DNA of 64,000 nucleotides from Penelope pileata (lineage: Eukaryota; Chordata; Aves; Galliformes; Cracidae): positions 17,509 to 81,508 of the forward strand of contig WBMW01001653.1 of the NCBI GenBank assembly GCA_013396635.1. Reading direction: 5' to 3'. The notes beneath the pieces were generated by a model that saw nothing but the letters and a program-made list of their open reading frames with translations, was not told the origin of the DNA and did not search any database. Both the position numbers and the translations under genes were made by a program. Position 1 is the stretch's first letter; each line of letters begins with the position of its first letter. Shown here in pieces: positions 1 to 13,200 of this stretch.

Positions 1-1269
1 GCCTGGGTTTTCTGGCCAGTCTGGCTCAGCCAGCACTGTGACAGTAGTGCATATTTTGCACGCTGGCTTCTATACATGTTTCAGTTGATGACTTTTATGG
101 CTTGATTTCGTTTTTTGTTGTTATTGCTCTTTTTCCAGAGTGTTTCCTAAGAGAGGGGGTAGAGTACTGCTTGACCTGCAACTTGTGTGTGGGTCTACCC
201 TGCGATATTCCTGATTAGTTTTGCATTACGAATGTCATTGGTTCAAGTCGTCGTCAGCCTCTGTGAATGATGCTGTGAGATATGGAATGAGATGTGCTGT
301 GAATGTGGAAACCTGCCCTGTGCACCAGTCCTCAGAGGACGTTCTGGCTCAGCTGGATCCTGCTGGCCTGGGTTGGAGGCTGCAGTTTCTCTTCCCTTTT
401 TGGGCAGCACAGGACATGCCAGTAGTGTACCATTCAGCAGACAAGAGTTTTGCCCTGCTCTGCAAAGCAGCTGGTTACGATGGGTCACTTAACCCAGCTG
501 CTCCTGGGTGGAAGCGTCCATCTGTCTTACCTGGAGAGCGCTCACATCCTGTGGGCTGAGCCCTGGCTCGTTGCTTGTGGTTGGGTTATTGCCGATGACA
601 CTGATGGGTGCAGGGGAGGTGAGCAGCTCTTCTCCACAACCAAGCACAAGGATTTTTTGTCCCTTTCAACCAGTGCATTCCCCCTGCAGCCAGGAGACGC
701 TGCTGGAGAGCAGCACGGCCCCTTCCAGAGCCTCCCTGGAGCACAGAGCATGCTCTGACTGCGGGAGGGCTGGGGGAGCACAGCCTGCCTGCCTGCTGTT
801 CTGCTGCTCCTCATGGTCAGAGGCATTCTTCCCTCCTCCCTGCAGAGAAAGTGAGTGGCTCGACGAGGTGAGGTGGCTGCTGAGTCAGGACAGGCTGAGG
901 AAGGGCTTCCAGGCATGGCCTCACCTTAGGCTGCCCTGAGCACGTCCAGGCTCGTGGTGATGCTTCACTGGAGTCCTTTCTTTGCTGTTGGCTGTGCCTG
1001 GAGGGAGTGGAGGTTTGTGCATGCTGGGCATTTCCAGGAGAGCTGCTCCCTGCAGGCCAGCAACTGAGCAGGGAAAAAAAATGCCTGGTTTCCTTCTGAG
1101 AAGTCTGAAATCCGCACGGTCCCTTCCCCAGGGGTCTGGTTGCCATCACAGGGTCTCGGTTCCCTTCTGCACAGGGGGCAGAAAGGGGCACCCGGTACCA
1201 CAGCCACCAGCACTGCCTGCCAGGCCCGTGGGCCATCCTTTAACCCTCTGCATTTCTTTTTCGTTGCAG
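1..1269 (+). other. CELF5: CELF5 intron (upstream part)
   Basis: The intron upstream of the first visible CELF5 exon. It ends with a pyrimidine-rich tract and ttgcag at 1264-1269. I see no exon, repeat or RNA gene here; open frames on both strands lack recognisable protein content. Confidence 0.7.
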
Positions 1270-4200
1270 ATGGCACGCCCGATTCAGGTGAAGCCCGCAG
1301 ACAGCGAGAGCCGTGGAGGTAGTTGTCATCTCTCCTTGTTTCTCCTTTGGTGGATTTGTGGTTGTGAGGGAAATCAAGCGAAGAGACACAGAGTCCGGAC
1401 CTGGCCTCCCCCCCTGCAGTCTGTGTGAATGGATGTTTGGATGTGGCATGGATTTGGGGTGGGGGGGGAGTGGGCTTCGATGGGAGCCTGCCCGCTCTGC
1501 CCAGCCCTCGCTGGGTGCCATCAGCCTGGTGTGGCTGCCCCAGCTGAGGCAGGCAGGCACTGCGTGGATGGCACGGGGCCCTGCAGGGTGTAAGCATTTG
1601 GGAAGAGGTTTCTTCACTCTGACACCTGATCAGCCCAGTAAAAGCCAGACCCGTGCAGCAGCTCTGGCTGTTTGCCCCGTGCAGCTCGCTGCTCCGCGGC
1701 CGATCCTCCTGCCTGCAGCTCGCCCGGCGCTGCTGGGCTGTCAGCCCCTCTGCTCTCAGCGCTGCCGCAGCCCCCACCACGCTGTCAGGGCCCGAGTGCT
1801 GTTGCAGAAAATAGCATGTGATGGGGAAATGTGTGTGAAGCAAAAGGAGCCCGAGCTGAAGCCTGAGACGGAGGTGCTGGCAGCCTGCGGGGGACCAGCT
1901 TGGGTAGAGCAGTGTATTCTGAGCAGTTCAGAGCTGGGAGACTGAGAACAGGAGAATATTTCTAAAATAAACGGGAAGCTTACAGCAGCTCAAACGCTTC
2001 CTCCAGGCAGAGGTTTGCAGCTCCAGCCCTTTCCAGATTTATGTATGTTTTGCTGCTTTTCCTTGTCTTACTGGTACATTTCTTTTCCCCTTCTTCCATT
2101 CCTGCATCTGCCTCTCCATGTGCTGTTGGTGCTGCCTCTGAAAGCAATTTGCTGGTGGGGAGAATTTGTGTGAGACTGTTTGGTCCTGCAGGGCAGCATG
2201 TCCTGCATGCTGTGTTTAGATTTGGAAGCCTTTTTTGTTTTGGGTTTTCAGGGATTGTTTCCAGGCAGTTTGTAGTGACTTTTGCTGATTGCACCAGCAG
2301 AAACGTGAGATATGTTTTGTCATATTTTTTATGAATGTGCGTATTTATGTTCGTGTGATCCTCCTTTTTAAAAAAATGTTTATTGTTTAAGTCAGATCAT
2401 TTTTTCAAATAGAATCTGTGGCTTTTCATATTGAGCACTTAGACACTTCCACTGAAATCCAGCCATCTCCCTTCCCTCTGGCTGTGCTGAGAGCCCCAGC
2501 TGTCCCACCTATAGACACGCTGCTTTAGAAGAGAGCCCTGGCTTCCCCACGCAGCTGCCTGGCATCACACCGTGTGCTGGAACGTAACATCTCTGATGCT
2601 TTAGCCCCTCTGTCAAACAGAGCTGAAATAGGTCAACAGTTTCACATGTTAATAGGGAGGGATGCAGATAGACACGGCACTGCTGCGTGTTTCTCTGAGC
2701 TAACAGCATTTTCAGACAGGAAATGTTTCCATGACACCGACAGGCATATTCCTTAGATGGAATCTGCTTCCTCTTAGAGGAGCTGCCTGCTGCTGTGTCT
2801 GGGCTTCCTTCCTTGCCTGGATTGAGGATGCCAAGGAGTCGTGTGCCCGCTCAGCTGTGTTGTGCTCGTCCCCTCCAGCTGCCCCCGGAGCCCCACCACA
2901 GCAGGGCAGGGGGATGGATGAGGATTGCCGGCACGTCCCCATCCAGCCTGTCCCCGTGAGGGCCCTGTGCTGTGGGCAGACCCCTTCCTGCAGGTTCCCC
3001 AAACTCCCTCCTGTCCCCACTCTGCCCTCCCACTCAGGGGCAGCCGCTGCATGGATCTGCTGCGGGGTTGGGGAGATGGGTGCTGGGGCTTCTTGCAGGT
3101 GTGGTGTCCTGCAGCTTCCTCTGGGCAGGGCTGTGTGTTTGTCTGTGTCTGCAGAAGTGCTGAGCATGTAGCAGTAACTGATCCAGTACTGATGATGAGC
3201 AGGTGTTCCACTCTGCTCCTTGCACCTGGCAGTCCGTTATCCTCCAAGTGGCTCCATCAGCTTCCTTTGGGTCAGTTTTCCAGTGAAAGGCCACTGGGCA
3301 GCTTGGGTGAGACAAATCTCAGTCTGCTGGGTATTTTTTTGCTTTTCCTACAGCAAGATGGGCTTTATTCCTAAGGAAAAGAAAATCCTAGTGAATTTTT
3401 AATAAATCATTATTATTATCTTGCATTATTAGCAACAGTCACCCCGAAGTATCTCGGGGTGCTTCCTAAGCTAGCAGAGCTGTGCAGAAAGTATACATTA
3501 ACTTTTAAAAATGTGTTTCTGTTTCATCATTCTGAGAAGGAGGATTTCTTTTCCCCCTCCCACAAAATTGGTACAAAAGTGGCAATTTTTCTGTCTTTCA
3601 AGGAAAAGGCAACAAAGAAGAAATTACCCTTCTTTTCAGCACCTCTTGTTTCTCATTCAAAAAGGCATTTTCTGTTTCCATCCTGCCAGAGTGTTTTATG
3701 TTAGGGGAAAAAAAGGCTTTTTTTGACCAAACTGCCCCCTTTCTCCCCCGCTCTGTAGGCATTGCTCTTTTCCCAAGTGGGAGTCTCAGCCTTGAGGACC
3801 ACAGCCTTGAGCCCATGCAATGCCCATGAAATCACAATATAAGAGGAGCTAGCTCCCTGTCCCTTCTTTTTGCTCCTCTGCTTTATAGTATTTATACTGC
3901 AAGTACTCATTTTTCCCTGGAGATGTCAGTGCTGGGATGAGCCTGCGTGCAGGTGTGAGGAGGAAGAGATGGATGCAGGTTCTTTGGTTGCAGGTTCCCA
4001 CTGGTGTGTGCCCGAGGTGCCCCCAGCTCTTCCTAGCTCAGGCAGCAGGGTGAAGATGGACTTTGCTAATTCAGTAGAAAAACTTTGGTTTGGTTTGTTT
4101 GTAAGCAGAGGAGTTTGTTAGGGAAGCTGTGGGGACTAGGAAGATGTGGCTCTTCAGCAGATCACAATATGCAAACATGCTGGTGAAACTGCTGCCCGTG

Positions 4201-7200
4201 ACTCAGCTAGGCTGTGGTCTCTTAAAGCTGACATTCCTTCCAGTGAGATCCTTTTCAGATGCAGCCAGAGTGCTGAAATCTGCTTTTCCAGAGAAGCTGA
4301 GAGTCATTGTGATGCCTCAGATTGTTCTTGCAGGCAGTGCGTGATGGATGGGGTCCCAGGGCTGCTGACCTCCTGTCGCTGAAACTTTTAGGGACAGAAA
4401 AGCAGCAGCCTCCAGGTTAGAAGGCTGAAGGGAAGGGCAGTAGCCAAGGCTGTGGCAGAGAGGTAGGCTCTGTTCCTTGCTAGCTGGAGGGTGCAGATTG
4501 TATCTGGCACTGCCTCAGCAGATTTCATCCCAGAGGGCACACACACCTTGCAGCACGACGCTGCCTCGCTTCCTGCACCAGAGGAACGCAGCCGCTTTCA
4601 GATCAACGCAGTTGTTGTTGGCCAGCCATGCCATGGCGGGCTGGAGAGGATGAAGAGCAGAGCAAAAAGAACTCACCTGGGGGAACACTGGAGACAGGAC
4701 ATTGATTGGGAGTCAGGCTTTTGGTGTGAAATCACTGAGCTTGTGACAATCTCTGATGACTGCAAATATCAGGGCATCGGCTCTGCTTCCCGGCTTTGGC
4801 TCCTGGATTGCTTCTTACTTAGAGGCTGCTTTTCCAACAGCACTTGTGTCTGGGAAACCATACAAATAGATGGGGGGACATGCAGGGAAAAGCAGCCCCT
4901 TGGAGCCTGAGCACCTGCCTCCCTGCAGCCCACGTGCCTGGCTTCCTTCCAGTTTCATTGCAGAGCTCAGGAACCAGTGGCTCCCCCAGGATCCACAACA
5001 AGCTGGAATTTTCCCTGCGGTGGAAGCAGCATCAGGACAGCGCTCTACATTCGTCTAAATCAGGTTGTTGTTTCCAAAGGTTTCTCTTGTGATGCTCCTG
5101 TTGCCAGAGAAGTGGCCGAGCACATTTGCAGATTTGGAAGGAGCCGTTCCCTATAGCAATAACCCCACACTGGCAGGAGGTAAAAGGAGGATTTGGGCAG
5201 GGCAGAACTGCTTGGACGAGGGAACAACGGGACGCATCAGTGAAGCTCTGCTCTGCGTTACCCTTGCAAGGACCCTCCTTCATCCTCTCCAGGGGCTCAC
5301 ACCTGTCAGATTAAGCACCCTGAGTTAAGTACATGAAGTCAGAGCACCATAATTTGTCTCCTGGTGTAAGGGATGCTAATCCTTGTGCTCTGGCCGAGTC
5401 CTGGAAAGGTTGTGTGGGGATATCTGGATGATCAGTGTTACCACCCCCTGCAGAAGGCATTTGCTAGGAAAAAGATGCTGCTTGCATGAATTCAGGGGGG
5501 ACCTGTCATCCCAGTGCAGGCTTTGTCAGCTCTTTCCTCCTTCTGCCTCTGATGTGAGCCCAGGAGGGCCAGGAAGAGATGGAGTGAAGGGGCAGGCAGC
5601 TTGTCTGGGTTTCTTGTGAAGCCTGGAGCACGCTGCTGTGCTGAGCTGATACGACAGGTAGCCCAAGCCCATTATCACTGCCTTAAAGACAAGAAAACTG
5701 CCTGCAGACCCAAGGAGATTTGCTTTGGGACCCATCCCATCCACAACCAACTGCTCCAGTGGGCTGCACCCCTCTCCCTGCTCCTTGCTGCTGACAGCTG
5801 CTGGCTGGGTGACCAGCATCTGCTGGGTTTAAGGGAGGAGCAGTGGCCAGCTTGTGTGCTCCCCTCTCTCCTGGCTGAAGCGCTCAGCCTTAGCCCTCTG
5901 GCTGTTCCCGTGGTATCTCCATCCCGACCCGCCCTGCACTCACCCTCCTCCCATCTGCCTGGCTGGCTGACTGCGCCCAGAGCGTGTTTCCATGGGAACT
6001 CAACAGCCAGGGATCAGAGACAATTTTCCTGCTTGCTGGACAGTATGGGAAATTACCAATCAGAAGGTGAAAAACAAGATCTGGAGAGAAACGGAGGACA
6101 AATTCACTGGAGGAGGGTGCGCTGTTCCAAGCAGGGGAGTCCTTGCAGCGCTGCAGGAGTCCCCGCTGGGGAGGCGAGTGGCTGGAGAACGGCAGCTGAT
6201 TTGGGATCAACAGCACAAAAAGCAATGACAGCAGACATCGGGCGAAAGGACCGCAGGGTTTCACCCCAGCTGTGGGGGAATGACCCTGCTGGGAGCTGCC
6301 CGCAGCACGAGGGCACTGCAGGGGAGCGGGAGCAGAGTCAGCAGCAGAGGAGCCCGCGGGCAGGTCCCCAGCTGCTGCCTCCCAGGGCACAACTCTGGGT
6401 TCTTTCCCCACGTGCCATCTTGGGAACAGGGCTGTGTGAAATGAAAATAACAGAAAAAAAGCCTTCTCTTACGCTGTCCCCTTCTAATATTGCCATTCTG
6501 AGTGTTCAGAAGGGATTCAAAGCCTACAGGGGTGTTTCTTTTTTGCCTTTACAGCCTGAGTCCCTATGGCATCACAGTTGTAAGCTGTTCTGCATAGGCA
6601 GAAACACTAGCATTGTCTTTTTTTTTTTTCTTCCAAATTCAAAAAAGAAAAGCCGAAATTTCCAGATGAAAACAGGGCTCCCAAAATGTTCTGTTAGCCC
6701 AACAGCAGAGGACCTGCAGCAAAACTGCAAGGACTAGGACTGGCCTATGGTGTTTCACTGGATCTTTCTCAAAGTGCATGGGAAAGAAAAATGTTTTTGA
6801 TCTGACAGAAATGGTCTAAGGATGAAACCACAAGAATTAGCCAGGAAATTTCAAGGCCCTCCAAGGAGGAATCAGCTAGCAGTTCAGGGTTTTGTGTTGA
6901 TTTGATTGCAAGTTGATGAGATCCTTTTTTCATTCGGTGCCTCCATTGCAAAGCTGTGGCCTCTTGCGTCCATTAGGCTGTTGCTTGGTGGAGAGCTAAG
7001 CTGCGGGTGGCTGCAGTAAGCGTCAGGTGTTTGCACCACATCAGTCAGCAGCCAAAACTGGAGCCATTGATCTGCCCCTCGGCTGGGACAGACGCTGCCT
7101 TCCTGCTATTGCAGCGGTGGGGGGGCTCGGGGGGCTCCTGTGCCTCGGCCAGCGGCTGCTGGGTGTTGGCTGAGTGCTCCGTTCTGGATGGACTCGAGCT

Positions 7201-10200
7201 GCTGGGCTAACTTCCCCAAAATGCGGCCATTGCTGTGCAGGTGAAGGGAAGAATGCGGAAAGGATAGCAAGAAAAATGGAAGGTGACGGGATTCCCGCAG
7301 GTGTAGCTATGCGGGGAATCGTGAAAATGGGACGCTGGGCAATTTGGCCTTTTAAAAATACATCAGGCCATGTATTTCAGCCATTTCCAGTGACAGAACT
7401 CAGGATTATCTGTTTGGGGCTGTTTAAGAGCCTTAGACTCAGCCCTTTTAACCCTTTATCCTCAGTGGCTCAAAGTGCCATCTGTGCTGCATGTACCTCT
7501 GGTGCCCGGAGCTGTGCTGCCTGCATGGCCTGTGCTTGGCGTCAGCAGGATGCTGCAGCCCGAAATGTGTTCCCTGTGCTGTCTGCATGGTGCAGGAGTG
7601 CAGCTGCCTGCCCATCCCTCTGCTCCCTGAGGGCGGGGGTCAGCGTGCCAGCACATTGATGCCCCATGCATGAGCCTGCCATGGTCTGTGTGTCCGCTGT
7701 GGGGTGTGTGCATGTGCTTTTCTGCTTTTCATGGCACGTGCACCCTTCTTGCACACATTCCCAAGCGTGTGGTGTGGAAGAACAGCATGGAGGCAGTGTG
7801 TTTGTGTACCTCCGAGCTGGGACCGAGGGGCTTCGCCTGCAGTGTGACCGTGCTGCGTGTCATCCATCCAGCCACCCACGCACCACAGCCCCTGCAGCCT
7901 GCTCTGCCGCTGTAGCTCCAAGACCCGTTGTTTTTCAGGTCATTGCACTCAAACAGATAGCAGCTTCCTTGCTATTTTCCGTGACACGCGTCACATTGCA
8001 TTGGTTCTGTTTGAAGCCAGCCCCTCGGATCCTGTCGCTAGCTATAAGGAATCCTCTCCCAGTGCTCCTCCCGAGCCGCGTCCTGACACGCTCCTGGGGG
8101 TCACATCTCCCCGTGTGTGTTTGTAGCACTGGGGGAGTGTTAACTCTTAAGTTGACACCATCTTCTTGCAAAAGCAGAGATCAGGCTGGCACCGAGGCTG
8201 GGGCTGGAACGCTGTGCTGTTTCGGTAGCTGCTGCCAGCGGGCTGTGGAGGGTGCTGCCCCTCCAGCACCGCGTTTGTGCTCCGCTGAATGGCATCAGGC
8301 TGCCTGGGCTGATGGATGGGGCAGGTTGTGCTGGTTACCTGGGGCAGGGGAGGGCAGATTGAAGCTAAGATGCTTGGTTACGTAGCAGCTGTGAAAAAGT
8401 GATCTTAGAAGGAAATGGAAGCAGAGAAGCCAAAGGTGCTGTGATTTATTCCCCCTGCCCGAGACGGTCTGCTGTACGGCCCGAGGTGCCTCTCAGACCT
8501 CACGCAGTGCTCAGTGAGGGTATGGCTGCATTTTCTTATTGCCATTTGCACTGGGTCATCCAAAGGAAAGAACTGTAACGAAGAGCAGGAAATTATTTCT
8601 CTTGCTCTCGGTCGGGGAGGGGAGGGGAAGCCACAGAAACCTTTGCATGTGTGGGGAGCTCTGAAGATCCAGCAGACTTCGCCTGAGATGCATTTCAGCC
8701 AACAGCAAATCATTTCCACACCAGGCATGTTTTCAACACGGGGCTGTTTTGTGCTTCAGTGTCCCTGTCCTCCTGCTTTGGACTGTGTCCCTCATAGAAG
8801 GTTGATGTTTCTGTGTTTGCCCCTAGGGGACAGGAAGCTCTTTGTGGGCATGTTAAATAAGCAGCAGTCTGAGGATGACGTGCTCCGGCTCTTTGAACCA
8901 TTTGGGGTCATTGATGAATGTACAGTGCTGCGTGGACCTGATGGTAACAGCAAAGGTGTGAACCCCTCTGTGTCGTGCCCTTTCTCCCTGCTCTTCAGGT
9001 AGTGCTCACCTGCCTCACCACTTGTGCCTCCTTTCCACTGGGCCACCTCTTGCCCCATTCCATCTTCATGGGAGCTCATATTGCAGGCAGGCATGGGTAG
9101 CAAGGCAGGCAGAGCTGCCCGCTGCGAGGAGGGGAAGGCTGGGGGAGATGGGCAGAGACCTGGGTGAAAGGGAGGGAACAGAGAGCAGGGGTAGCTGAGC
9201 TGTCAGGGTCAGCAGTGAACATGTTGGCTCAGTCTGGGTCTGCAGTTAGAAATGTTTGTACCCACGATTAGGAGTGCACAGAGAATTTAGGGAAGAGGTA
9301 ATTGGGCAGGTGTGGAGATGGAGACATCATCTATAGGGTGCATCACCAAAATAACATCATGAGACCCTTCCTGTTTTTCCAGAATAGAGTGCTTAGGATG
9401 AATCATCCTTTTTGTTCCCCACTTTCTCGGGGGGTTTCCCTCTGCCCTGCCTGAGATCAGGTCCTGTCCCTGGCGTCACTGCGCAGGGGACACCACCACA
9501 GCGGTCCCATCACTGCGTCTCCTCTGCTCTTTCTGTCCCTTTCCAGGCTGTGCTTTTGTAAAGTTCTCATCTCACACAGAGGCTCAGGCAGCAATCCACG
9601 CACTCCATGGCAGCCAGACAATGCCCGTGAGTATGAGGCCAGGGTACCTCCCCTCTTCCCTCTCCTCTTTCCCGTTGCCTGTTGCAGGGACCCCCTCACA
9701 GCCACCACAGGTCCAGCTGCAGTTCCCAGCCTGACACGGCTGTGAGGACAGGGGACACGTGCACACGTCTGTGCTCCTGTCCTTGGGGACCATCCTGTCT
9801 CCTGGGCTGGTGTGTGTGTATCTGTCTGCCCAGACTGGTAGTGACAACACTTTTATCTATAAAGGCTAAAAAAAGAGCCAAGGACCAGGCCATTAATCTG
9901 TCTTGGAGACAGCTACCTGGAGGCGTTCAGGACAGAGCAGCAGTGTGAGCAGTCAGGACCGCAGTGCCTGTGCACACTCCTTGCCCTTCTCCGGTTTAGG
10001 GGGTGGAGGAGGCCCCTGGGGCAGGCTGGGGGTAGGTGGGAATGCCTTGTGCGTGGTGTGGGGCTGTGTGGCCACAGCTGTGCCCTCTCATGCAAGGTGT
10101 GGGATTGTCTCTCGCAGTCTCACGACCTGCTGGATCGGGGCAGCTTGTGGGCAGGACGGTTCCTCCCTGCAGCAGGGCTGTTTTCAGCTGCTGGGAACTG

Positions 10201-13200
10201 CTCTGCCTCTCCGAGCTCGTGGTGGTGAGTGCAGCCAGGGATGTGTGCACCCGCTTGTGCAGCTGTGCAGAGCCACGTGTGAGGGGAAGGGCGGGACGGG
10301 GAAGGATGGATGTGTGGATGGAGATGGATGGATGGATATGGAAGGGCACGGCCCAGGTTCCAGGCAGCTCCTGAGCACTTTCACTCCAATATTTGCTCTT
10401 CTGCACCTCTTCCCACTCCTCTCTGCTGCCTGCTGTGCCCCATCCCACCTTGCCTGACCTCTGCCTCTGCCTGCCCCCGGCCTCCTCTCTCTGTCTCCTC
10501 TCTCTGTGCCTAGGGCGCTTCCTCCAGTCTAGTGGTGAAGTTTGCTGACACAGATAAGGAGAGGACCCTCCGTCGTATGCAGCAAATGGTGGGGCAGCTG
10601 GGGATATTCACTCCATCTCTCACCTTGCCGTTCAGCCCATACAGCGCCTATGCGCAGGCTGTGAGTATCCCGCGTGGGGGGGGGGTGCCCTCCTGGCTGT
10701 GGGGTGAGTCCAGAGCTGGGCTGGGAGACCGCTGCCAGGTCTCTAACACGTGTCAAAGCTTCCTGGCACCTGGGGTTTGTTCCTGGCTTCGGTTTCTCGG
10801 TCAGCAGCGCAGCCTGTGGGCGCTTTTCTCCTGGAAGGGGTGGCAGGGGCAGCTGGGAGCCCTTCACCCCGAGCTGCATCTCCCTGCGGTGTGGGCTGGC
10901 CGAGGTGTCTGGGGGCTGACGGGCATGAGGCAGTGCCTTTCTGCCTCGCTTTGTGGACGGCTCAGAGCCATCATTGCTGGGTGATTTTAGCCAGACGTGG
11001 CTTGTGAACTCTTCTGGGTCCATGGCACAAATGTGTGTCTCAATTTGCTTTTGGAGCACCAGGAGAGCCCTGGGCCCAGCCTCCAGTTTTCCTTTCTCTG
11101 CTGAAATTCTCAGGAGGGCACCAGTCCCCCAGTGCTGTCCTTGGCTCTGAGGGTTTTCTCTCTTGGCTGGTGTGACCGTGGGCTTTGCAGAATGCTGCAG
11201 AGGGAGCAGTGGGGCACAGAGGGTCAGAGGTGTTCCAGCTTCTCCCCTGGCAGGGCTGGCTGTGCCTTGCAGGGAGGGAACCTCATGGCCTTACCGTGGG
11301 GGTGGTGATTGCCGCTGATGTTTGAAGTAGGTCCCAAACTCACCAAGTCCCTGGTCAGCTTTGGTGGAGCATCTTTCAGGTCTTGATGACTGTCACTTTC
11401 AGGTCTCTCTGCTACCAAGTATAAAGCCCATGGAAGGAGGCTCAGCAATTGCTCAAGGCATGAGCGATGCTGGTGTGCAAGAACGTGACAGCAGGTGCTG
11501 CTCCTGAAGGTAGTTTTCTTGGGGGACAAAATAAACCTCCTCTGCCTTCAGCAGCTGCTTGCTTTCTCTCCCTTTCATCTTTATGGCAGAGAAGGAACCG
11601 TGACTCAACTGTTGGCCACTTTCTCTCAAAGAATCCCCAGAAACACCCACTACCAAGCTGCAGTTTGGCGTGTAGCTCAGCTGGTGGCCAGCCATGACGT
11701 GGGCGTGCTGGTGTCACCTGCTGGTGTCGTGGGGAGGTGCTGACCTGTGCTGCGTGTGATGGGGACAGAGGCAGGAGCGGGCCACGCCGTGAGGCTAACG
11801 GCAGGAAGCACTTTGTTGGCTTTTGGCCCCTGGTGTGTGAGGAGGGAGAGCAGCGAGATCTGCTGGACGCGGTTGTTAAACGACCTCCGATCTTCAGGAA
11901 CTCCTGATGATGACAAGAAAGCAGAACCAAGCCTCAGCCATGCTGCTTGCTTATCTGCATCTTATTTCTCCTCTGCTGCGTCTGTAAATCTGTTGCCTTG
12001 TCTGAGTCGTTACTAACCTTCCTGCTCTGTGCCTGTTTTGCCTTTCCCCTTGACTCAGGACTCAGCCTGTCTCCCTCTCTTTCAGTACTTTTCCTCCATT
12101 CCATTTTACTTTCCACTGGTTTGGGTTCTCTCCCCTTCTTCCTAAGGCACTGACCTCACACCTGACTGTTTCTTCTCGTGTCACGTCAGTCTCTGGTCTT
12201 CCTCCCCCAGAGGGGAGATCCTCACCAGTTCTGATGTGCATAAAATGCCCTCATCAGAGGGAGGGGGAATCGGCCCCTTGCAATGCCGTATGGGATCCTG
12301 GGAGCGGGGGCAGAAGGAAGGGATTTCCCTGCCAGCTCTCCAGATCTCTCGGGGCCGGGACCCCTGGCAGTGCTCAGCGCGGGGCTCGGAGCAGCAGAGC
12401 ACCCAGGGCTGCTCACAGGCCCAGGGCAGCTCTCAGTGACGTGGCTGAATCACACTGAGCAGTGCAAGTGCTGCTGGGGTGCCGTGGTGCCTCGCAGCAC
12501 TGCTGCCTGCCTTCACAGTTCAGTGCCCGGTGTCTTCCTCTCCACCAGCATCTCTCTCTCCCTGTCCCCATGGGCTTTGCCACTTGCCAAGCCAGAGCAT
12601 TCCCCAGAGACATCACGAGAATGATGGCAGTCCCCTGCCCGGTGAGAAGACGTTTGGGGTCTGATTTTTTTGTTTCAGCTGGCTGTTTTTAATTTATATT
12701 AATTACATTTTCCTTTAAAAACTATCTCCGATTACATGTGAAATCATCACAGGCTATATTCGGTTGAAAGTTATTCTGATCTATTCAAATAAGATTAATT
12801 AAAAAATAGGCAGTGCATGTTAGCTGATACCATTTGGAATTAAAAATGGCATCCTTACAGGGGAAATACATAGGGCGAAGCATCTGGAAAGCAGCTTATT
12901 TAAGTGCTTGAACCAGGTCTTGATCCCAGGTGCCTCCTCTGCAAGTGAAAAGCATTTCCTTCATTTCGGTTTATTCAACAAGTTGAATTCAGCAATTAAT
13001 TCAGATGAATTTAGGGAACTGCTTGGGGCCTGAAAAAAACGCATCGATGCAGAAGAGGCCTGATGGAGCCAGGGCAGCTACCAGCTGCATGTGGTGCTCC
13101 GGTATTTCTTGTATTTCAGAAGTCAGTTCTGAACACAAAACATAGCTTGTCCACCACCACCCTTATTTTCTTCTGTTCTTACAGCTCATTACGGTAATTT

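Noticed and set aside
965..1843. 292-codon open frame on the minus strand overlapping the first visible CELF5 exon
   Set aside because: It is antisense to a verified exon, its composition is that of GC-rich intron, and no domain or splice structure is visible.
7660..7760. TGTG/CATG-rich stretch considered as a tandem repeat or RNA hairpin
   Set aside because: It is irregular, with no stable unit and no convincing stem.
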